From Pedobacter sp. AJM (lineage in GTDB: Bacteria > Bacteroidota > Bacteroidia > Sphingobacteriales > Sphingobacteriaceae): DNA of 64,000 nt. The stretch lies in contig NZ_NHOT01000010.1 in NCBI RefSeq assembly GCF_002197755.1, positions 186,001 through 250,000 on the forward strand. Reading direction: 5' to 3'. Both the position numbers and the translations under genes were made by a program. Positions within the stretch are counted from its first letter, which is position 1. Every line of letters starts with the position of its first letter. Below the pieces are notes generated by a model, which was given only the letters and a program-made list of their open reading frames with translations, had not been told where the DNA came from and ran no database searches. Positions 9,354 to 17,191 of this stretch are shown piece after piece.

Positions 9354-10337
9354 ATGAAAATTAAATATATTTTAGGCATACTGTTTTTACTGAGTATTTA
9401 TTCCTGCTCAAAAATTGAGAAAGGTTTTCAAAGTAATGCCATTCGCTATAAAGACAACGATATTTATGCTAAACGAGGCCTGATACTTTTTCAGTCTGAC
9501 AGGATTAATGCAGATGGCTCTACGCCGCCATTTACCTATAAAATGGTAAACCTCAGAAAAGAAGACGGTTCTCCTGCACCGGTAGAATTTTCTAAAGCCT
9601 ATGAAATTCTGGTGTTTAAGGAGGGTACCAGTTTCGATGCAGAAAAGGATGTGACTGTTGATTTGTTGAACAAGAAAAGAGAAACGGTTAAAAGATTACC
9701 CATGTATTTCAACGAAAACAGCGGACAACTCACATTCAATAGGGCTTCAGCAAATTTACCATTGGGCAAGTATGTTTTTGATGTTGAAATGACAAACGTT
9801 ACCGGAACAAAGCTTTTTCCAAAATTGGCAACGATAAATGTTGTAGACCCTGAAGGCGATGATTTATTTGTGGTTACGGATAATGTTTCGAATGCATTTC
9901 ACGATGTTACAGGTGTGGCAACGCCTATGAAAAATCCCATTATTACCTGTACTAAAATCTCTAATAATGGTGCAAGGGCGATATTAAAAATGGTTGATAA
10001 AAATGGAAAGGTTTTTAACCCTAAGGCAGGCGAAATCATACAAAGAGGAGATCGGCCTATTTTTGAAAATTATGCAAAGTTTAATCCGGTTATAAAGACT
10101 GATACAGCCATGATTTGTGATTTTGAGGTAGCGCCTTTCCCACTGACCAAATATGTTACGCCAACAACAGATTGGGGCTTTTTAATGTATTACAGGATCC
10201 CAAGTAACTTTGTCACCGTTGATGGTTTTCCTGCATCTCTCGGAACATTCTCTGTAAATCCCCGGTGGTCATGGCAATTAAAGCTTGAAGGAACATATGT
10301 AATACAGGTGAAATTTCCTGATGTAACAAAAAAATAG
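9354..10337 (+). CDS. Surface lipoprotein, DUF5007-like, last gene of the SusCD operon
   Basis: The 327-residue protein has a lipobox at SIYSC (Cys18) and no catalytic motif. The sequence is beta-rich. A first half (about 35-165) reads as an Ig-like or cohesin-like module (FTYKMVNLRKEDGSPAPVEF, then PLGKYVFDVEMTNVTGTKLF). The C-terminal half carries many aromatics (NPRWSWQLKLEGTYVIQVKF). It resembles DUF5007 proteins that travel with SusCD and fasciclin genes in Bacteroidota; this match is from memory. It lies 18 bp after the FAS1 gene and is followed by a hairpin, so it ends the operon. A ligand-binding surface role is inferred from context. Confidence 0.6.
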   Translation: MKIKYILGILFLLSIYSCSKIEKGFQSNAIRYKDNDIYAKRGLILFQSDRINADGSTPPFTYKMVNLRKEDGSPAPVEFSKAYEILVFKEGTSFDAEKDVTVDLLNKKRETVKRLPMYFNENSGQLTFNRASANLPLGKYVFDVEMTNVTGTKLFPKLATINVVDPEGDDLFVVTDNVSNAFHDVTGVATPMKNPIITCTKISNNGARAILKMVDKNGKVFNPKAGEIIQRGDRPIFENYAKFNPVIKTDTAMICDFEVAPFPLTKYVTPTTDWGFLMYYRIPSNFVTVDGFPASLGTFSVNPRWSWQLKLEGTYVIQVKFPDVTKK

Positions 10338-10357
10338 TATGTAAATTCAATTAAACG

Positions 10358-10387
10358 GAAAGGCAATTTCATATGGAATTGCCTTTC
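10358..10387 (+). terminator. Hairpin at the end of the SusCD operon
   Basis: A perfect 11-bp inverted repeat, GAAAGGCAATT with AATTGCCTTTC, has an 8-nt loop and lies 20 bp after the last stop codon. No strong T-run follows, so it may be an inefficient terminator or a 3-prime stabilising stem. Confidence 0.6.
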
Positions 10388-10390
10388 TGT

Positions 10391-10434
10391 ATGAGTGGGG
10401 TTTCTAATTAATATGAGTGGGGTTTCTAATTAAA
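10391..10434. repeat. 22-bp tandem duplication
   Basis: Two adjacent copies of a 22-bp unit beginning ATGAGTGGGGTTTCTAATTA occupy 10391-10412 and 10413-10434. They differ only at the last base. The unit directly follows the operon-end hairpin and has no coding role. It looks like a recent replication-slippage duplication. Confidence 0.85.
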
Positions 10435-10572
10435 TAACCGTAAAAATAAATTTAGTGAAATTAAATATTGAGGCAGTTTATTGCTCGCTTCTTTCAAAAA
10501 CAAAATAAATGATTAGTTGTTCAACTGAGGTTTACTTAACTATTTAGTAATCTTAATATTAAATGTCAATTA

Positions 10573-10580
10573 TAATTTTG
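10573..10580 (+). promoter_or_regulatory. Candidate -7 box for the 180-residue lipoprotein gene
   Basis: TAATTTTG matches the Bacteroidota -7 consensus TAnnTTTG exactly and lies 22 bp before the ATG. No clear TTTG at -33 is seen, so support is partial. Confidence 0.4.
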
Positions 10581-10602
10581 TTTAACCACTAAATTTATTA
10601 AA

Positions 10603-11145
10603 ATGATTAAAAACAGCTCAAAATTAATCTGCATCTGCTTAGGTACACTGGTGATGGCTTCATGTGGAAGTTCTCAAAAGGACAAACCTGCTGATACCAC
10701 CATTACCAAGACAGAAACGGTTGTAACTGTACCGGAGAAGCAAGAAAATGCACCGGCAGGCAGTAGCTTTAGTATCACACCTGATAGTGCTGTTTTAGGC
10801 AAAAGCAAGGAAGCATTGGTTAAGGTAACTGAAGCAACTGCAGTAGAATTGCAGGATGCGGATGGTAAATCTACAGGTGCTGAACTTACTGTTAAACTGC
10901 AGGTTACCAATAAAAGTACCCTCGATGCTAAGAAATATTTCTCTGTTTCTGCCGCTGATGCCAGACTTGAATTGGATAATGGTACAGCGGTTCCCGGAAA
11001 TAAAGAGAGCGGTAATACCGAGCCTGAGCCGGAGGCTTCATCAGAAGCCGTATGGAAATTTAGCTTGCCTGCAGGCACCTCACCTAAAAAGCTAAATTTT
11101 TTCGTAGATGGAACAAGAGTTTCAGTCGGATTAACAAAAAAATAA
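10603..11145 (+). CDS. Small lipoprotein of unknown function
   Basis: The 180-residue protein has a lipobox at LVMASC (Cys21). A Thr/Lys/Glu-rich linker (about 25-50) is followed by a single beta domain (about 55-178). That domain reads like an Ig-type fold: ELTVKLQVTNKSTLDAKKYFSVSAADARLEL, split by an acidic low-complexity GNTEPEPEASSEA, and ending LNFFVDGTRVSVGLTKK. Its own candidate promoter and a strong terminator make it a single-gene unit. No family is recognised. A periplasmic or surface location is inferred from the lipobox. Confidence 0.75.
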   Translation: MIKNSSKLICICLGTLVMASCGSSQKDKPADTTITKTETVVTVPEKQENAPAGSSFSITPDSAVLGKSKEALVKVTEATAVELQDADGKSTGAELTVKLQVTNKSTLDAKKYFSVSAADARLELDNGTAVPGNKESGNTEPEPEASSEAVWKFSLPAGTSPKKLNFFVDGTRVSVGLTKK

Positions 11146-11176
11146 AATTAAGGCCCCAACTCAGGGGCTTTAATTT
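11145..11176 (+). terminator. Rho-independent terminator after the lipoprotein gene
   Basis: A 13-bp stem (AAATTAAGGCCCC with GGGGCTTTAATTT, one G-U pair) and loop AACTCA are followed by T residues. The stem starts at the last base of the stop codon. Confidence 0.88.
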
Positions 11177-11206
11177 TTACAATTATTGTAAAAAATTCAA
11201 AAAATA

Positions 11207-11237
11207 TTGTGTAACTCGATTATTATTTAAACCTTTG
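11207..11237 (+). promoter_or_regulatory. Candidate promoter of the arginine operon
   Basis: TTG at 11207-11209 (-33) and AACCTTTG at 11230-11237 (one base from TAnnTTTG) are separated by 20 bp, the spacing usual in Bacteroidota. This lies downstream of the previous terminator and about 260 bp upstream of the first arginine gene. Confidence 0.45.
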
Positions 11238-11494
11238 CACCTCAATAGAGTTATAGCCGTTTTAATACGCCTGAAATGATTAAACAATTTTTACATAAAC
11301 TTTCTGCTTTCTCCGCGCAACTGGCGTTTGGAAAGAGTTTGTTTATTAATCGTTTTCAGCCTGTATTTTATTATCCCACAAGCCGGCAAAATTTCACGCC
11401 ACGTATTTAGTACCTCCACTAAACGTTATGAGGAATTGATCCTCTCTAAAAACCCAATTAACAAGAATACTTATAATTTTTCGTTAGAAAACGA
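11238..11494 (+). other. Long untranslated leader of the arginine operon
   Basis: There are 257 bp between the candidate promoter and the first gene. A 44-codon ATG ORF (11276-11410) ends in a stretch with three Arg codons at positions 26, 37 and 43, then a stop. It has no known homolog that I recognise and no clear terminator/antiterminator pair follows. It may be a leader peptide, or merely open by chance. Confidence 0.3.
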
Positions 11495-12196
11495 ATGGAT
11501 ATTAACGAATTTATAGTGCAGGTTGCACTTCCTGAACATCGTGTATTTGCAGAAGAAATTGTAACTGAGATGGCTGAGTCTGCAAAAGCACGTGGCACCG
11601 GTATCGCCAAGCGTTCTCCAGACTATGTTGCTGGTAAAATGATCGAAGGCAAGGCCGTGATTGCTTTTCATAAAGATGGTACATGGGCCGGCTTTTGCTA
11701 TATAGAAACGTGGAGCCATGGTCAGTTTGTGGCAAACTCCGGGTTAATTGTTTCTCCTAAATTCAGGAAGGCAGGTTTAGCGCACGCCATTAAGGAAAAG
11801 GTTTTTGACCTTTCCAGAAGTTTGTATCCCAAAGCAAAAATTTTCGGGTTAACCACTGGTTTGGCCGTAATGAAAATTAATTCCGACCTGGGTTACGAAC
11901 CGGTTACCTATTCTGAGTTAACACAGGATGAGGAATTCTGGAAAGGCTGTCAGAGTTGCGTGAACTTTGAGATCCTGAAAATGAAGGAACGTAAAAACTG
12001 CATGTGCACGGCCATGTTATATGATCCTGCTACGCAGAAACATGATGCGGCCAAAAGATTTGCAGAAGAATTACAAAAGAAACCTAAATTATATGAGCGC
12101 TTCATGCGCATCAAGCAACGTTTAGTTGTAAAACCGAAACCCAAATCCGGGTTCAAGGCCTTGATGTTTTTATTTACCCTATTATTTCATAAATAA
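11495..12196 (+). CDS. GNAT N-acyltransferase, candidate first enzyme of arginine synthesis
   Basis: This 233-residue GNAT-fold protein has the acyl-CoA loop LIVSPKFRKAGLAHAIKEK (about 84-102) and ends the fold with MKINSDLGYEPV. A cysteine group follows (C152, C155, C169, C171: CxxC then CxC), possibly a metal site. After that comes a basic helical tail. As first gene of the arginine operon, overlapping argG by one base, it is the obvious candidate to acylate glutamate, giving N-acetyl- or N-succinylglutamate. No other such enzyme is in the operon. Acyl donor specificity is not visible. GNAT call is firm; the role is inferred from context. Confidence 0.8.
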   Translation: MDINEFIVQVALPEHRVFAEEIVTEMAESAKARGTGIAKRSPDYVAGKMIEGKAVIAFHKDGTWAGFCYIETWSHGQFVANSGLIVSPKFRKAGLAHAIKEKVFDLSRSLYPKAKIFGLTTGLAVMKINSDLGYEPVTYSELTQDEEFWKGCQSCVNFEILKMKERKNCMCTAMLYDPATQKHDAAKRFAEELQKKPKLYERFMRIKQRLVVKPKPKSGFKALMFLFTLLFHK

Positions 12197-13386
12197 TGAA
12201 AAAGAAAGTTGTTTTAGCTTTTAGCGGAGGTCTTGATACCTCATTTTGTTGTATTTATTTAGCACAGGATCGTGGCTTGGAAGTTCATTCAGTTATTGTA
12301 AATACCGGTGGTTTTTCTGAGGAAGAATTGCAGGAGATTGAGAAAAGAGCTTATGCTTTAGGTGTTGCTTCACATGCCGTAGTAGATGAAACAGAAAGTT
12401 ATTACAACGACTGCATTAAATACCTGATTTTTGGTAATGTATTGAAAAATGCAACTTACCCGCTTTCCGTAAGTGCAGAACGTGTAAGTCAGGCTACGGC
12501 AATTGCCAACTATGTTAAAAAAGTGGGTGCAGATTATGTGGCGCACGGAAGTACTGGTGCAGGTAATGACCAGGTACGTTTTGATATGATTTTTAATATC
12601 CTGATCCCTGGAGTTGAAATCATTACACCTATTAGAGATTTAAAATTATCCCGTGAAGCGGAAATAGAATATTTAGCAGAACATGGTGTGGAATACAGTG
12701 CAGAAAAAGCCAGATATTCCATTAATAAAGGTTTATGGGGCACTTCAGTAGGTGGGAAGGAAACTTTAACCTCTCACGAAACTTTACCCGAAAGTGCCTG
12801 GCCAACGCAGGTTTCGGAAACGGAAGCACGCAAAATTGAATTAACTTTCGAAAAAGGTGAACTGGTTGCCATTGATGGTGAAACATTGGCACCTGTAAGC
12901 GCGATTCAAAAATTACAGGCCATTGCTCAACCCTTTGGAATTGGTCGCGATATACATGTTGGCGATACCATCATCGGGATTAAAGGTCGTGTGGGTTTCG
13001 AAGCTGCGGCACCAGTATTAATTATTAAAGCTCACCACACTTTAGAAAAACACACTTTAACCAAATGGCAGTTAAGCTGGAAAGAGCAATTGTCATCTTT
13101 TTACGGCAATTGGTTACATGAAGGTCAGTTCCACGATCCAATCATGCGGAATATTGAAGCTTTCTTAACCGATACGCAAAAGGTAGTAAGCGGCAAGGTA
13201 TTTTTGGAGTTGTTGCCTTACCGTTTCCAGATTATTGGTATCGAATCGAACCACGATTTAATGAGCAATAAATTTGGTAGCTACGGCGAAATGAACAATG
13301 CCTGGAGCGGAGAAGATGTGAAAGGCTTCTCTAAAATCTTTGGTAACCAGGTCATGATCTGGCATAAAGTTAATAACGAGGCGTAG
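12196..13386 (+). CDS. argG: Argininosuccinate synthase
   Basis: The 396-residue protein starts with the ATP-pyrophosphatase P-loop AFSGGLDTS (8-16). It carries the ASS signatures HGSTGAGNDQVRFD (about 115-128) and SINKGLWGTSVGG (about 175-187). It condenses citrulline with aspartate using ATP. The ATG overlaps the stop of the GNAT gene (TAATG), indicating translational coupling. Length is normal. Confidence 0.97.
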   Translation: MKKKVVLAFSGGLDTSFCCIYLAQDRGLEVHSVIVNTGGFSEEELQEIEKRAYALGVASHAVVDETESYYNDCIKYLIFGNVLKNATYPLSVSAERVSQATAIANYVKKVGADYVAHGSTGAGNDQVRFDMIFNILIPGVEIITPIRDLKLSREAEIEYLAEHGVEYSAEKARYSINKGLWGTSVGGKETLTSHETLPESAWPTQVSETEARKIELTFEKGELVAIDGETLAPVSAIQKLQAIAQPFGIGRDIHVGDTIIGIKGRVGFEAAAPVLIIKAHHTLEKHTLTKWQLSWKEQLSSFYGNWLHEGQFHDPIMRNIEAFLTDTQKVVSGKVFLELLPYRFQIIGIESNHDLMSNKFGSYGEMNNAWSGEDVKGFSKIFGNQVMIWHKVNNEA

Positions 13387-13472
13387 CCTCAAAGGCGCAA
13401 GGCAGAGGGTTTAAGGCTACATTAGCATTTAAACCTTAAACCTTAGGCCTCAAACCCTAAACCTTTTTAAAT
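13387..13472. repeat. Degenerate word repeat in the argG-argC gap
   Basis: The gap repeats variants of AAACCTTAAACC and CCTCAAACCC. It is low-complexity and non-coding, and belongs to the class of repeat-word gaps found throughout this operon. Confidence 0.6.
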
Positions 13473-14474
13473 ATGAAAATAAAAGCAGGAATAATTGGCG
13501 GTGCGGGTTACACTGGTGGTGAAATGCTTCGTATTCTGGTTAACCACCCAAATGTTGAGATTGCTTTCGTCAATAGTACCAGCAATGCCGGAAACCTAGT
13601 TTCTGATGTACACACTGATTTAATCGGAGATACAGATCTAAAATTTGTAAGTGATATTCCACAAGATATTGACGTATTGTTTTTATGTGTTGGCCATGGT
13701 GATGCAAAAAAGTTTTTAGCAGCCAATCCAATCAAGGAAAGTATTAAAATCATTGATTTATCTCAGGATTTCAGATTAACTGCAAATGCCATTTTTTCGA
13801 ATCCAGACTCCGGACTCCCGACTAAAGACTTCACATACGGTTTACCCGAACTTAATCGCGAAGCAATAAAATCTGCCAAAAACATTGCAAATCCTGGCTG
13901 TTTTGCCACTTGTATCCAGTTAGGTTTATTACCTCTGGCTGCAAAAGGTTTAATCAATAGTGAAGTTCATATCAATGCGACTACCGGTTCAACAGGCGCT
14001 GGTCAAGGCTTAAATGCTACTTCACACTTTAGCTGGAGAAATAATAATTTATCTATCTACAAAGCTTTTGAGCATCAACACCTGAATGAGATTGGTGAAA
14101 GTTTGTTGCAGTTGCAGCCATCACTAACAGATCTTTTGAGTTTTATTCCGCAGCGTGGTGCATTTACCAGAGGTATTTTAGCTTCCATGTATCTGGAAAG
14201 TGATTTAACTTTGGAAGAAGCACAAAGCATTTTTGAAGAATATTACAGTAGCCATCCTTTCACGCATGTAAGCCGGCGAAATATCGATTTAAAACAGGTG
14301 GTCAATACCAATAAAGCGCTGGTTCACGTAGAGAAACACGGCGATAAATTATTTATCATCAGCATTATTGATAACCTCTTAAAAGGTGCCAGCGGACAAG
14401 CGGTTCAGAATATGAACCTAATGTTCGGACTGGAAGAAACAGCAGGGCTTAAATTGAAAGCGGCCTATTTTTAG
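13473..14474 (+). CDS. argC: N-acyl-gamma-glutamyl-phosphate reductase
   Basis: The 333-residue enzyme has the NADP-binding GIIGGAGYTGGEM (7-19). Its catalytic cysteine is C143 in NPGCFATC. GSTGAGQ and the C-terminal DNLLKGASGQAVQNMNLMFG complete the family signature. It reduces N-acylglutamyl phosphate to the semialdehyde. It lies 86 bp after argG and is co-directional with the rest of the operon. Confidence 0.97.
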   Translation: MKIKAGIIGGAGYTGGEMLRILVNHPNVEIAFVNSTSNAGNLVSDVHTDLIGDTDLKFVSDIPQDIDVLFLCVGHGDAKKFLAANPIKESIKIIDLSQDFRLTANAIFSNPDSGLPTKDFTYGLPELNREAIKSAKNIANPGCFATCIQLGLLPLAAKGLINSEVHINATTGSTGAGQGLNATSHFSWRNNNLSIYKAFEHQHLNEIGESLLQLQPSLTDLLSFIPQRGAFTRGILASMYLESDLTLEEAQSIFEEYYSSHPFTHVSRRNIDLKQVVNTNKALVHVEKHGDKLFIISIIDNLLKGASGQAVQNMNLMFGLEETAGLKLKAAYF

Positions 14475-14505
14475 TGATACGTTATAAGTTTTAAGTAATA
14501 AGTGT
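14475..14505. repeat. Left flanking repeat of the four-helix-bundle gene
   Basis: The stretch contains TACGTTATAAGTTTTAAGT and TAATAAGTG. The same words recur in reverse complement on the other side of the gene (14875-14903) and again at 16041-16134. Confidence 0.6.
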
Positions 14506-14874
14506 ATGCAAAATTTTAAAGATTTAAAAGTATGGGATAAAGCCCACCAGCTTACACTTAGTATTTATAAGATTAGTGCGAGCTTCCCAAAAGAAGAAGT
14601 GTATAGTCTTACCAATCAACTCCGGCGGGCATCGGCATCAATACCAGCTAATATTGCCGAAGGCTGTGGGAAAAATTCACAGGCAGATTTGGCAAATTTT
14701 TTAAATATTTCTTTAGGTTCAGCAAATGAGACTGAATACTTTTTGATTTTATCTAAAGATTTAGACTACCTAGCTGAAGAACAATTTACAATTTTATCAA
14801 ATAGTATTAATGAAGTTAAGGCAATGCTTATCAGTTTAATTTTGAAAGTTAGAACTAAGCGCCAAAACCTATAA
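14506..14874 (+). CDS. Four-helix-bundle protein (23S rRNA IVS / S23 family) inside the arginine operon
   Basis: The 122-residue protein begins FKDLKVWDKAHQLTLSIY and contains the family signature LTNQLRRASASIPANIAEGCG (about 37-57), then LNISLGSANETEYFL. This family was named for proteins encoded in 23S rRNA intervening sequences and is now known mostly from stand-alone genes of unknown function. It has no metabolic tie to arginine. It sits between argC and argD with gaps of about 30 bp on each side, and those gaps carry inverted degenerate words. It therefore looks like an inserted unit that keeps the operon readable. Family call is firm; function is unknown. Confidence 0.9.
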   Translation: MQNFKDLKVWDKAHQLTLSIYKISASFPKEEVYSLTNQLRRASASIPANIAEGCGKNSQADLANFLNISLGSANETEYFLILSKDLDYLAEEQFTILSNSINEVKAMLISLILKVRTKRQNL

Positions 14875-14903
14875 CTTAAAACGTACAACTCATAACTCAA
14901 ACA
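14875..14903. repeat. Right flanking repeat of the four-helix-bundle gene
   Basis: Contains ATAACTTAAAACGTACAAC and CATAACTC, the reverse-complement version of the words at 14475-14505. Confidence 0.6.
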
Positions 14904-16040
14904 ATGAACTTATTCGACGTTTATCCTCTTAACGATATAGAAATTACCAAAGCAGCCGGCAGCAATGTTTGGGATGCTAATGAACAAAAATATTTAGATC
15001 TATATGGTGGCCATGCCGTGATTTCCATTGGTCACACCCATCCGCATTATGTTAATCGCTTAACTGAGCAGTTAAACAAAGTTGGTTTTTACTCCAATTC
15101 AGTTAAAATTCCTTTACAGGTACAGCTGGCAGAAAAATTGGGCCAGGTTTCTGGTAAGAAAGATTACCAATTGTTTTTGGTGAATTCAGGAGCAGAAGCC
15201 AACGAAAATGCGCTAAAATTAGCCTCATTTTACAACGGCAGAAAGAAAGTGATTGCTTTCACCGGTGCTTTCCACGGACGTACATCATTGGCCGTATCGG
15301 TAACTGATAATCCGAAAATTGTTGCGCCGGTTAACCAGACGGAAAACGTAATCTTTTTACCTTTTAATAACGAGGTTGCTTTAGAAGAAACTTTCAAAGC
15401 GCAAGGCAATGAAATTTCGGCCGTAATTATTGAAGGTATTCAGGGTGTAGGTGGAATTAAGGAAGCTTCAAAAAGTTTCTTGCAGAAAATCCGTACGCTT
15501 TGTGATAAATACAATTCGGTTTACATTGCCGATTCCGTTCAGTGTGGTTATGGCAGAACTGGTTTATTTTATTCACACGATTATGCCGGGGTTGAAGCCG
15601 ATGTTTACACCATGGCCAAAGGAATGGGGAATGGATTTCCGGTAGCAGGAATTTCAATTGCCGCTAAGTTTAAACCATGGCATGGAGAATTAGGTACCAC
15701 TTTTGGTGGTAATCACCTGGCCTGTGCAGCAGCATTAGCCGTTTTAGAGGTGATGGAGCAAGATAACCTCATGAAAAACGCCGAAGAAATCGGAAATTAC
15801 TTAATTACAGAATTAAAAAAAATTGAACAGGTAGTTGAAGTTCGCGGTCGTGGATTAATGATTGGTATTGAATTGCCAGCCGAGCTTGCCCATGTTAAAA
15901 AAGAGTTATTATTCACCCACTATATTTTTACCGGCGAAGCAAAGCCGAATGTAATTCGCTTATTGCCGGCTTTGAATTTAACCAAGGCACATGCTGATGA
16001 ATTTTTGGAAGCGTTTGCTTTAGTTTTAAGTTCTAAGTAG
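14904..16040 (+). CDS. argD: N-acylornithine aminotransferase (PLP)
   Basis: This is a 378-residue class-III aminotransferase. FLVNSGAEANENALKLA (91-107) and FTGAFHGRTSLA (119-130) bind the cofactor phosphate region. The PLP-contacting Asp is D210 in IADSVQCGYGRTG, where most relatives read DEVQ. The Schiff-base lysine is K239 in MAKGMGNGFPV. It converts N-acylglutamate semialdehyde to N-acylornithine. By operon context the acyl group is probably succinyl, as argued for the transcarbamylase downstream. Confidence 0.93.
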   Translation: MNLFDVYPLNDIEITKAAGSNVWDANEQKYLDLYGGHAVISIGHTHPHYVNRLTEQLNKVGFYSNSVKIPLQVQLAEKLGQVSGKKDYQLFLVNSGAEANENALKLASFYNGRKKVIAFTGAFHGRTSLAVSVTDNPKIVAPVNQTENVIFLPFNNEVALEETFKAQGNEISAVIIEGIQGVGGIKEASKSFLQKIRTLCDKYNSVYIADSVQCGYGRTGLFYSHDYAGVEADVYTMAKGMGNGFPVAGISIAAKFKPWHGELGTTFGGNHLACAAALAVLEVMEQDNLMKNAEEIGNYLITELKKIEQVVEVRGRGLMIGIELPAELAHVKKELLFTHYIFTGEAKPNVIRLLPALNLTKAHADEFLEAFALVLSSK

Positions 16041-16134
16041 TACGTTTTAAGTACACAGGACTCTATTTATAAATTATTTTGGATGAGGAATACGAAACTT
16101 ATAACGTATAACTTACTACTTACAACGTTTTAAA
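16041..16134. repeat. Degenerate word repeat in the argD-argF' gap
   Basis: Starts with TACGTTTTAAGTAC and ends with a run of ACTTATAACGTATAAC and ACTTACTACTTACAACGT. These are inverted versions of one word family, shared with both sides of the four-helix-bundle gene. Confidence 0.6.
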
Positions 16135-17109
16135 ATGAAACTTTTCACTTCCGTGCACGATGTTCCAAGCATCAAGCAGTTTGTAAATGATGCGCTTGCC
16201 TTAAAGGCAAATCCTTATGCGCATCAGGATTTAGGTAAAAACAAGACCCTGGGTTTGGTTTTCATGAACCCAAGTCTGCGCACCCGTTTAAGTACCCAAA
16301 AGGCTGCTTTAAATTTAGGGATGAATGTGATGGTGATGAATCTGGATAAAGAAGGCTGGGCTTTAGAAACACAGGACGGTGTGGTGATGAATGGCTCAAC
16401 CGTGGAGCACATCCGCGAAGCTGCTGCCGTAATGGGTCAATATTGCGATATTCTAGGCTTGCGATCTTTCCCTAAACTAAATAATCGTGAAGAAGATTAT
16501 AGCGAAGATTTCTTTAATAAATTCGTGAAATATTGTGGAGTTCCTGTGGTAAGTTTAGAAAGTGCTACACGCCATCCTCTACAGAGCTTTGCTGATATCA
16601 TTACCATTCACGAGACCTGGACGAACAAACCTGATGGACGTAAACCAAAGGTCGTTTTAGCCTGGGCACCTCATGTAAAGGCCTTGCCACAGGCTGTGCC
16701 AAATTCTTTTGCTGAATGGATGTGTCAGGCACAGGAGGAAGGAATGATCGATTTTACCATTGCTCAACCTGAAGGTTATGAACTTTCAGCAGGTTTTACC
16801 AAAGGTGCCGATATTCAGTATAATATAGAGGCGGCATTGGCCGGAGCAGATTATGTATATGTAAAAAACTGGAGCAGCTATCAGGAATATGGTCAAGTAT
16901 TAAATTATCCTGAAGGCTGGATGATGGACAATGAAAAGCTAAAATTCACCAATGATGCGAAAGTGATGCATTGTTTACCTGTTCGCAGAGATTTGGAATT
17001 ATCATCTGAAATCTTAGATGGACCAAATTCATTAGTCATTCACGAAGCTGGTAACCGTTTATGGGCCGCACAAGCTGTAATTAAATCGATGCTGGAAGAA
17101 TTGAAATAA
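16135..17109 (+). CDS. argF': N-succinylornithine (acylornithine) carbamoyltransferase
   Basis: This 324-residue transcarbamylase is of the acylornithine branch. The carbamoyl-phosphate loop is NPSLRTRLSTQKAALNLG (45-62), followed by HPLQSFADI and the C-terminal HCLPVRR. It is collinear with the Bacteroides fragilis enzyme and lacks ordinary ornithine-transcarbamylase features. Residue 90 in the 80s loop (NGSTVEH) decides the acyl group in this family: Pro in B. fragilis (succinyl) and Glu in Xanthomonas (acetyl). Here it is Val. As I recall the published mutagenesis, Val at this site in the Xanthomonas enzyme gave succinylornithine activity. Prediction: succinyl substrate. Confidence 0.9.
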   Translation: MKLFTSVHDVPSIKQFVNDALALKANPYAHQDLGKNKTLGLVFMNPSLRTRLSTQKAALNLGMNVMVMNLDKEGWALETQDGVVMNGSTVEHIREAAAVMGQYCDILGLRSFPKLNNREEDYSEDFFNKFVKYCGVPVVSLESATRHPLQSFADIITIHETWTNKPDGRKPKVVLAWAPHVKALPQAVPNSFAEWMCQAQEEGMIDFTIAQPEGYELSAGFTKGADIQYNIEAALAGADYVYVKNWSSYQEYGQVLNYPEGWMMDNEKLKFTNDAKVMHCLPVRRDLELSSEILDGPNSLVIHEAGNRLWAAQAVIKSMLEELK

Positions 17110-17191
17110 TCTGTTACGATTTGAAGGCCTATAACCTGCAACTTATCAGGAAGACAGCTTACGATCATAAAAATTATAATTATTTTTATAC

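Noticed and set aside
3883..10337. Polysaccharide utilisation locus
   Set aside because: SusCD are present but no carbohydrate-active enzyme, sulfatase or hybrid sensor is in the neighbourhood.
11328..11516. 62-codon ORF in the arginine leader
   Set aside because: Starts with TTG, overlaps the GNAT start, has no family resemblance and no promoter or spacing support.
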